Source of the DNA: Pseudobacteroides cellulosolvens ATCC 35603 = DSM 2933
Lineage (GTDB): Bacteria; Bacillota; Clostridia; Acetivibrionales; DSM-2933
Assembly (NCBI RefSeq): GCF_001262605.1
Contig: NZ_LGTC01000001.1
Coordinates: 930,001 to 994,000, forward strand
Reading direction: 5' to 3'
DNA length: 64,000 bases
Part shown: one piece after another, positions 58,092-64,000 of the stretch
Layout of the letters: every line of letters starts with the position of its first letter
Numbering within the stretch: the first letter of the stretch is position 1
Notes under the pieces: model-generated
What the model saw: only the letters and a program-made list of their open reading frames with translations
Database searches by the model: none
What the model was told of the DNA's origin: nothing
Position numbers and translations under genes: made by a program

Positions 58092-58438
58092 ACGTAGAAG
58101 GTGAAAGCGGACTAAAATTAATAAGATTTGAAAAAGAAGATCTGGAAAAGTCAAGTGAGGCTGCAGATTGGCAAATAGCTATAGGAGTTACTGAAACAAT
58201 TGCAAGCGTATTCAATATAATTCCTGCCCTGGGAGGTTACGTGACACCAATCGGAGTAGGAGCAACCGTTACATGGGGAGGATCCAATTTGGGGTCAGCT
58301 GCTTCCGCTGTTGCCAGGGAATGCAAACTCATTCCAATAACCTATCCTTTCAATCTTCTCAAGCCGGCAAAAAAGGTGTATTTACCCATGCCTTGCAAGA
58401 ACGAGTTTTTCAGGCTAATGCTGCCGGTTTCGAAATAA
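58040..58438 (+). CDS. TcA fragment 4: pore-forming hydrophobic region
   Basis: A 132-codon piece, of which about the first 93 are in the true frame. It includes the hydrophobic, glycine-rich stretch IASVFNIIPALGGYVTPIGVGATVTWGGSN, reported here only as a region, which likely contributes to the membrane pore. After 58319 the frame is wrong. Confidence 0.72.
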   Translation: MVPKVSDDFNGIPNDIVNVEGESGLKLIRFEKEDLEKSSEAADWQIAIGVTETIASVFNIIPALGGYVTPIGVGATVTWGGSNLGSAASAVARECKLIPITYPFNLLKPAKKVYLPMPCKNEFFRLMLPVSK

Positions 58439-59751
58439 AACAGATAGATAAGCAGATTACCTCACAGCAAATACGAATGGAAATTGCCAACCAGGAAATA
58501 ACAAACCAACAAAAGATGATTGACAATGCAAATGAAGTTGAAGAATTTATAAAAAACAAGTACACCAACGAAGAGTTATACACATGGATGAGGGGAAGCT
58601 TAAAAACCTTATATCATCAGGTTTACAGCCTTGCTTATGAACTTGCAAAAAAAGCTGAGAAAACATATTGCTTTGAAAGAGGAATAAGCAGCAGTAATTT
58701 TATTCATTCGGGTTATTTTGATGCAGGAAGAGATGGATTATTGGCTGGGGAGAAACTCTATGTAGGACTAAAGCAGTTAGAATCAGCTTATCAAAATGAA
58801 CAGGGATATGAATACGAGATAGTAAAGCAGATATCTCTCCATCAACTTAATCCTTTGGCAATAATAAAGTTAAGAGAAATTGGCAAGTGTGAATTTGTAA
58901 TACCGGAGGTATTATTTGAGATGGATTATCCAGGTCATTACAAACGCCGCATAAAATCGGTGTCTGTTTCAATACCATGTATTGCAGGCCCTTATACAGG
59001 CGTAAATGCCACGCTCAGTCTATTGGAAAATAAATTCAGAAATACTGCTATAGGCGGTAAAACATATGAAGAAAATACTGAAGAAACTGATGAGAGGTTC
59101 AGCTCTTATAATATACCCATAAATGTAATAGCGGCAAGTACCTCTCTTAATGACAGCGGTATGTTTGAACTTAACTTCAAGGACGAGCGATATTTGCCCT
59201 TTGAAGGAGCTGGTGTAATAAGTAAGTGGCGTCTGGAATTACCTACATTCAGACAATTTGACTATCATACCATTACAGATGTGATAATTCAATTAAGATA
59301 CACAGCATGTGAAGGCGGTGAACGGCTAAAATCCGCTGCAACCAAGTCGTTATTAAAGAGGCTTGAAAGTATACAACATGAACTAAATGAAAAAGGGCTT
59401 CACCAAGCTTTTAGTATAAAGCATGACATGCCCAATGAGTGGCACTTACTTAATAAGATTGGTGCTGTTGATTTAAAGATTGACAAATCAAGGCTGCCTT
59501 ATATGGCTCAAATCATAGATGCTGATATAGAAAATGTAATGTTTATTGCAAAGGTTTTGGATAATCCTGTATCATTTTCAGTCAAGGTTGACGGTAGTAC
59601 TACAGCTCTCGACAGGATAGATGAATGGAAGCTTTGCAAGGGAAGCAGCTCAGATATAAAACTGGGTAAGGTATTTACATTATCAGTTGATCCTGCTGAA
59701 CTTGATAAGCTTGAGGAATTGGTGATGGTAGTGAAGTATAGTATTAAATAG
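58273..59751 (+). CDS. TcA fragment 5: C-terminal TcB-binding region
   Basis: The last 475 or so codons in true frame, from QTHSNNLSFQSSQAGKKG (about 58326) to the stop. It contains LQERVFQANAAGFEIKQIDK and the conserved GSLKTLYHQVYSLAYELAKK. The C-terminal beta-sandwich sequence corresponds to the TcB-binding domain of TcA. The residues before 58320 in this frame are not real. Confidence 0.78.
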   Translation: MGRIQFGVSCFRCCQGMQTHSNNLSFQSSQAGKKGVFTHALQERVFQANAAGFEIKQIDKQITSQQIRMEIANQEITNQQKMIDNANEVEEFIKNKYTNEELYTWMRGSLKTLYHQVYSLAYELAKKAEKTYCFERGISSSNFIHSGYFDAGRDGLLAGEKLYVGLKQLESAYQNEQGYEYEIVKQISLHQLNPLAIIKLREIGKCEFVIPEVLFEMDYPGHYKRRIKSVSVSIPCIAGPYTGVNATLSLLENKFRNTAIGGKTYEENTEETDERFSSYNIPINVIAASTSLNDSGMFELNFKDERYLPFEGAGVISKWRLELPTFRQFDYHTITDVIIQLRYTACEGGERLKSAATKSLLKRLESIQHELNEKGLHQAFSIKHDMPNEWHLLNKIGAVDLKIDKSRLPYMAQIIDADIENVMFIAKVLDNPVSFSVKVDGSTTALDRIDEWKLCKGSSSDIKLGKVFTLSVDPAELDKLEELVMVVKYSIK

Positions 59752-59780
59752 TTTCTACCAAAACGCACCTTGCTGCTATA

Positions 59781-59817
59781 GAAAACACATCGGATATCGG
59801 TGTGTTTTCTTATTTTT
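59781..59817 (+). terminator. Terminator of the Tc operon
   Basis: GAAAACACATCG (59781-59792) pairs with CGGTGTGTTTTC (59798-59809) along 12 bp, followed by TTATTTTT. Confidence 0.85.
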
Positions 59818-59918
59818 AACTTTTGGCAAGATTGAGGTTTCTTGAATAAACATTTTTTCTAAAAAATAAGAGATACTAAAAGCTGTATTTATTACAACAA
59901 TTATTAAATAAGGTTTAT

Positions 59919-60308
59919 GTGATGATCTTGTATCTGCACAATACTCTTGACGATCTGATGCCTAATCTATGGCAAGTGGGAGGAGTAGTAGTCAATTCCA
60001 AGGTCTATTCAGCGTTTGCCCAAGGCGATATATTTTGGATAGGGATTTCATCCGGTTGGACAGATATTGCACTACACGAACTTGGTCATGCCGCTTTTAA
60101 GCTTGGCGATGAATACGAATCTTGGATGGGCTGTAAAAGTTCAGAAACAAGTCAAAATTATGCTCCAACCGATGAGCCAGATTGGTGGTCAAATGTCACA
60201 ACAAAGACTGACAAAAGAATACTTAAATGGCGACACTTGTTAACCCCTGGCGTTGAAGTTCCTACCATGATTAATAAAAACTGCAATGAATGTGATCCTA
60301 GACCCTGA
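59919..60308 (+). pseudogene. Truncated M64 (IgA peptidase-like) metallopeptidase
   Basis: A 129-codon fragment around a zinc-peptidase active site, ALHELGHAAFKLGDEYE (His, Glu, His in HELGH, followed by a family-typical GDEYE). TKTDKRILKWRHLLTPG and NKNCNECDP also match M64 peptidases. Both ends are missing compared with full-length members, and no good ribosome site precedes the GTG. LFEGYIKY appears in another frame right after the stop, like the family's LFEGAxYY, suggesting a frameshift plus truncation. It abuts a GH13 remnant. Confidence 0.7.
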
Positions 60309-60896
60309 AGTTATTTGAAGGTTACATAAAATATCTCTCAGTGCATTCCATCCATTGGGTTTATTAATAATCTCAGTTGTAACATCAAAACGAAGTCCGT
60401 CAAAGTGTAACTCAGAGAGGTAATACCTGCAGGTATCCTCAACATATCTTATGACTTCATTTCTTTCCCAATTTGGATCAGGTCCCCATGGGGTTTGATA
60501 GCCGCTTAAATAGATTCCGCCTTTTCCATAAAAATCATCACCATTGTAGGCCCAAATAAATTTAACAACACCTGTTCTATCTGTAAAATGGTTGAACACC
60601 ACATCAACTATAACAGTAAGCTCCTTTTTATGGGCAGCATTGACAAACTCTTTCAATTCATCGTAGGATTTTCCTACATCTGAGCCATATGACGATTCAA
60701 CGGGAAAAAACGAAGCTGGGGCATAACCTAAGTAACTGTCCCCAGCATATTCATGTATCGGTAAAATTTCTATGGCATTAAAGCCAAGGCTTTTAATATA
60801 GTCTAATTTGGTAAGCAAGCTTTTAAAGTTGCCGGGATATTTTTGTCCATCATTTTTTCCTATGAAAGTAGGAACATGTAGTTCATATATTACCAT
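60240..60896 (-). pseudogene. Truncated GH13 alpha-amylase family gene
   Basis: A fragment of a glycoside hydrolase 13 catalytic barrel. VIYELHVPTFIG, FNAIEILPIHEY, VIVDVVFNHF (region I), GLRFDVTTEI (region II, nucleophile Asp) are visible. Regions III and IV, with the Glu and final Asp, are missing. Homology stops near NALRDI (about 60325). Upstream, in a shifted frame, KGPEWNPVDLERPDGN continues the family N-terminus up to about 60975, so there is also a frameshift near 60890. It cannot be active. Confidence 0.75.
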
Positions 60897-61244
60897 CTGG
60901 GCGTTCCAAGTCTACAGGATTCCATTCCGGGCCTTTTATAAAAAACTTATACATCTGGTATTGCAGCATTTTACGACATCAATATTTTTACATTACGGAT
61001 AAATTTTAGTAATAGTTTGCTTTCTGTTTAATGTCAGGAGTGACCAATGTAGCGATTTAAAATCCCACTGACCGTTTGCAACGTGAGGCCTGTTAGCTTC
61101 AGATCATTTTTAATTGGAGCCTAAAAAACCTGTAACAATCCAGTAATAAAACATGTCTTTACAAGTCGAATACTGATAGTATAAAATGAATCTATGAATT
61201 AAATAAAGAATTTTGCCTTAAATGAAGCAAGGGGGAACATACAA

Positions 61245-62164
61245 ATGACAGGTTGGACAAAAAATGCACTGAAGATAAGACTGCTGTTTTTGGCAATAGG
61301 TTTTGTTTTAGGTATTGGATTGCTTTTACTTATAAACAGTTTAACAGCACCAAAGGAAAATATTGTAGCTGTTGTTGACGGAAAAAACATAATGGAGTCG
61401 GAAATTAATGATTTGTTAGTTAAAAAATCAGGTATTTATACCCTGGAAAGATATATTGACAATATGGTAATTGAAAATGCCGCAAAAAGTTATGGTATTT
61501 CTGTAACAACTGATGAGGTTGATAGAGAGTTAAAAAGAAAAATTTCAATGGAGTATAATTCTGAAAGTGCATACTTAGAAAGCCTTTCTCTTTTAAAAAA
61601 GACTATTGAAGAGGCAAAGGAAGATTTAAGGCTTTCCATGCTTTTTGATAAGATTGCTTCAAAAGATGTAAAAGTAAGCAGTGATGAAATTAATAAATAC
61701 TATAAAGCCAATAAGGATAAATTCACTGTGCCTGAAAAAAGAAGATTCAGCGAGATAGTGCTTAAAACTGAATCAGATGCAACTATGGTAAGGGAGCAAT
61801 TATTAAACGGTGCAGACTTCAAAAGTCTTGCTATGGAGAAGTCAGTTGGTGCAGGCAAGGAAAAAGGCGGTGACAAGGGATTTATAATAAAGGGTACATT
61901 AAATTCCATACAACCTGATGTTGAAAAGGTGGTTTTTCAGTCAAATCAAGGTGATATAAGCCGGTAATAAAAGCATCCGATGGATTTCATATTTTAATGG
62001 TAAATGAGGTCGTTCCAAAGTACGAACCTGATTTTGAGACAATAAAAGATGCCGTTACTTTAAAAACAAAGCTTGAAAAATGCAAACCTTTTTCAGAAAT
62101 ATTAAGCGACTTGAGAAAAGCAGGAAAGATTGAAATTAAAGATCAAAGGTTTAATAAAAAGTGA
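61245..62164 (+). pseudogene. PrsA-like PpiC-type peptidyl-prolyl isomerase, one-base frameshift
   Basis: A membrane-anchored foldase with an N-terminal helix (residues 11-32), a SurA/PrsA-like chaperone region and a parvulin domain (about 160-270, KRRFSEIVLKTESDA and AMEKSVGAGKEKGGDKGFI). The first frame stops at 61967 after NQGDISR. Adding one C at 61961-61962 gives ISPVIKASDGFHILMVNEVV and a complete 306-residue protein. The final beta-strand of the parvulin fold is thus present in the second frame. It should help fold secreted proteins outside the membrane. AAGGGGG precedes the ATG. Confidence 0.82.
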
Positions 62165-62190
62165 TTTTAGGTTTAAAATGTATAACTAAA

Positions 62191-62219
62191 ATGGTGCCTT
62201 TAGTAATGATAGGCACCAT
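62191..62219. terminator. Bidirectional terminator overlapping a stop codon
   Basis: ATGGTGCCT (62191-62199) pairs with AGGCACCAT (62211-62219). The right arm lies inside the last codons of the GGDEF-EAL gene. On the minus strand it is followed by TTTTAG. Confidence 0.65.
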
Positions 62220-64000
62220 AATCTTTGTAATTGGAATTTGAGTTTCTAAAGGATTTATAACCCTTATGTTTTAGATAGTCATCCAGATCCGATTCACTTA
62301 TTGGTTCGCTGAAATGGAAACCTTGAGCAAAATCACAATTGAACTTTCTAACGCTAAACAGCTGGTCTCTCGTCTCGACACCCTCTGCAATTACATCAAG
62401 ACCAAGCTTGTGGGCTAAAATTATAATAGATTCAAGCATTGTTTCCTTAAAAATTCCCTTGGAAACATCACTAACAAATGTTCTGTCAATTTTTAATGAG
62501 TCAATGGGCAGGTTATTTAAATATGAAAGAGAAGAGTAGCCGGTACCGAAATCATCTAGGGAAATTTTAATTCCCATTTTCTTTATTTTCTCAAGATTTA
62601 TACGTGCCTGATCATATGACTCTATAAAAACACTTTCTGTAATTTCAAACTCCAACATTTCAGGCAATATACTGTACTGGGAGATTATTGACTCTATCAA
62701 ATCGATAAAATTATGCTGCATAAGCTGAATTGGAGATATATTAACTGAAATAATAAAATCGTCAAAATAATTGTTCCATAGATATTCTAATTTCTTGCAA
62801 GCCGACCTTATTACCCATTCGCCGATTTCGTTAATGAATCCGCTATTTTCAGCAACCCTTATAAATTCAACAGGCTCAACGTTTCCACCCAATTCGTCAT
62901 TATCCCACCTCAATAAAACCTCAAAACCTCTCATCTTGTTTGTAATTGTATGAAATTGAGGCTGATATGACAGTGAAAACTCATTGCGATCGATTGCCTT
63001 TCTTAAATATCTCTCAACGTTGAGATTCCTTTCAACAATTTCTTTCATTTTTGAATCGAATATTTGCCATTTGTTTTTTCCATTTTCCTTGGCAAAGTAC
63101 ATAGCCATATCTGCACATTTTAATAGTTCCTCGACAGTCTGGGCATCCTTGGGATATGCAGATATTCCTATACTTGCACCTATAAAAAGTTGATTGTCTT
63201 CAAATACAAACGGTTCTTCCAAAGCTTTAAGTATTCTGTTAGAAAAATCCGCCATTTCCCATATATCAACCATACAGGAATTTATTACAACAAATTCATC
63301 TCCGCCAATCCTCGCAATAATATAAGAATCATTATTTATAGCAATTAACCTTTTGGATACTTCGCTTAGAAGCATGTCACCATAACTATGCCCGTAAGTG
63401 TCGTTTATTGTTTTAAAATTGTCAAGATCAAAGTAAATTATTCCCACACTTTTATTTCCATTGTTTTTATCTAGTAAGACCTCCAAATGATTCAACAAAA
63501 AGCTTCTATTTTTAAGGCCGGTTAATGTATCGTTATAGGCAATCCACTTAAGCTTTTCTTCTCGTGATTGAAGTTTTTCTATCATCAAATTGAACTTCTC
63601 TTCTAGGTTACTGAATTCAGAAAAACTGTCAATTTTTATTTTTTCGCTGGAGTTTCCACTGGCAATTGCTTGAGTCTGTATGTCAAACTTTTCGAATAAC
63701 CTTGACATACTGTTCGCTCTTAATAAAGATACTATAAAAAACAGCACAATAGAAACTATGGCACTGATTATAAATATCATGTTTGCCTTGCTTTTAGCTT
63801 CAAAAGCAGAATCATATGATTGATAAACAAGAACATACCATCCTGTTACAGGAATTAATGATGTACTTACAATTTTCTTTTCATTATTGCTATATACTAT
63901 ATCAATTGGGTTCTTTGATGATACTAAAGTTTTAATCTTTTGAAAGTTAGGATCGATTTCTCGCTTAAACAGCTGTTTAAGGCTGCTATTTGATACATAT
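62200..64000 (-). CDS. GGDEF-EAL cyclic-di-GMP protein with extracellular sensor, 5' end outside window
   Basis: The frame is open to the right edge, so the start lies beyond it. The ATG at 63780 is internal. The visible N-terminal part is extracellular (PVTGWYVLVYQSYDSAFEA, like the end of a dCache domain), then one membrane helix (about MIFIISAIVSIVLFFIVSLL) and a HAMP-like linker. The GGDEF domain has an intact RIGGDEF. The EAL domain reads EVLLRW in place of EALLRW but keeps NISPIQL, EITES, DDFGTGYSSL, KIDRTFV and EGVET. Both cyclase and phosphodiesterase activities are possible. Confidence 0.9.
   Translation of the reverse strand, partial: YVSNSSLKQLFKREIDPNFQKIKTLVSSKNPIDIVYSNNEKKIVSTSLIPVTGWYVLVYQSYDSAFEAKSKANMIFIISAIVSIVLFFIVSLLRANSMSRLFEKFDIQTQAIASGNSSEKIKIDSFSEFSNLEEKFNLMIEKLQSREEKLKWIAYNDTLTGLKNRSFLLNHLEVLLDKNNGNKSVGIIYFDLDNFKTINDTYGHSYGDMLLSEVSKRLIAINNDSYIIARIGGDEFVVINSCMVDIWEMADFSNRILKALEEPFVFEDNQLFIGASIGISAYPKDAQTVEELLKCADMAMYFAKENGKNKWQIFDSKMKEIVERNLNVERYLRKAIDRNEFSLSYQPQFHTITNKMRGFEVLLRWDNDELGGNVEPVEFIRVAENSGFINEIGEWVIRSACKKLEYLWNNYFDDFIISVNISPIQLMQHNFIDLIESIISQYSILPEMLEFEITESVFIESYDQARINLEKIKKMGIKISLDDFGTGYSSLSYLNNLPIDSLKIDRTFVSDVSKGIFKETMLESIIILAHKLGLDVIAEGVETRDQLFSVRKFNCDFAQGFHFSEPISESDLDDYLKHKGYKSFRNSNSNYKDYGAYHY

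Larger units (their letters stand above)
50861..59751 (+). pseudogene. Tc toxin TcA subunit gene, interrupted by four -1 frameshifts
   Basis: TcA forms the pentameric injection machine that binds the target cell, makes the pore and takes up the TcB-TcC shell. The gene is read here as five overlapping frames. Adding one base at the T6 run 53015-53020, the TTT at 56829-56831, the AAA at 58038-58040 and the GGG at 58317-58319 gives a single 2964-codon frame. Protein sequence across each join is continuous with the family: FFSKSGKVYLSISQQ, YAENYFGPFDHDDNSATPM, GLDNKMVPKVSDD, SAVARGMQTHSNN. The domains are VRP1-like N-terminus, linker, neuraminidase-like region, pore-forming helices and TcB-binding end. 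It starts 27 bases after TcB-TcC and ends at a terminator. The breaks may be real decay or sequence errors. Confidence 0.85.

Overview
The window is AT-rich DNA from an anaerobic, spore-forming clostridial Firmicute that makes cellulosomes. The best pointers are two secreted proteins carrying an X-module plus type II dockerin like the C-terminus of the Clostridium thermocellum scaffoldin CipA, a small secreted protein made of two dockerins, SLH-domain surface proteins, a GH11 xylanase, a complete xylose operon and a gerA-type germination operon. An Acetivibrio/Hungateiclostridium-like genome fits. The species is an inference. No tRNA, rRNA, CRISPR array or insertion sequence was seen.

Layout. 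1-6.7 kb: end of a FG-GAP repeat protein, an ECF sigma factor with a large membrane-bound anti-sigma partner, a patatin phospholipase and the double-dockerin protein. 7-10.5 kb: a DesK/NarL-type histidine kinase and response regulator, then a second copy of the pair in which the kinase carries a frameshift and the regulator has collapsed to 34 codons. 10.8-16.3 kb: NfeD and SPFH/stomatin, a surface-targeted CE6 acetylesterase with an N-terminal X-dockerin II, and two SLH proteins. 16.6-23.6 kb: an ECF transporter operon (S component, two ATPases, EcfT) whose leader holds nine (T/G)AG triplets and an attenuator, the pattern bound by the tryptophan-sensing TRAP protein. Upstream lie paaK-iorB-iorA for aryl-pyruvate and aryl-acetate conversion, so the block looks devoted to aromatic amino acids. 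23.9-35.2 kb: GH11-CBM xylanase, the germination operon, and xylB-ROK repressor-xylA-galM. 35.3-42 kb: a 1006-residue X-dockerin II metalloprotease, a 7TM-PAS histidine kinase and an HD-GYP response regulator.

42-60 kb holds the most unusual content: an insecticidal-type Tc toxin locus. A TTG-started 2499-residue TcB-TcC fusion ends in a predicted GIY-YIG nuclease cargo. It is followed by a TcA gene of about 2964 codons that is broken by four single-base deletions, all in short homopolymers. An intracellular-type subtilisin diverges from it, and truncated M64 peptidase and GH13 genes abut just downstream. 61.2-64 kb: a PrsA-like PpiC foldase with one frameshift and a GGDEF-EAL protein that runs off the end.

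The six frameshifts in the window (one kinase, four in TcA, one PpiC) are all -1 and each is repaired by adding one base to an existing run. The restored lengths are all whole numbers of codons. This pattern suits uncorrected consensus errors at least as well as gene decay, so the Tc system may be intact in the real genome.
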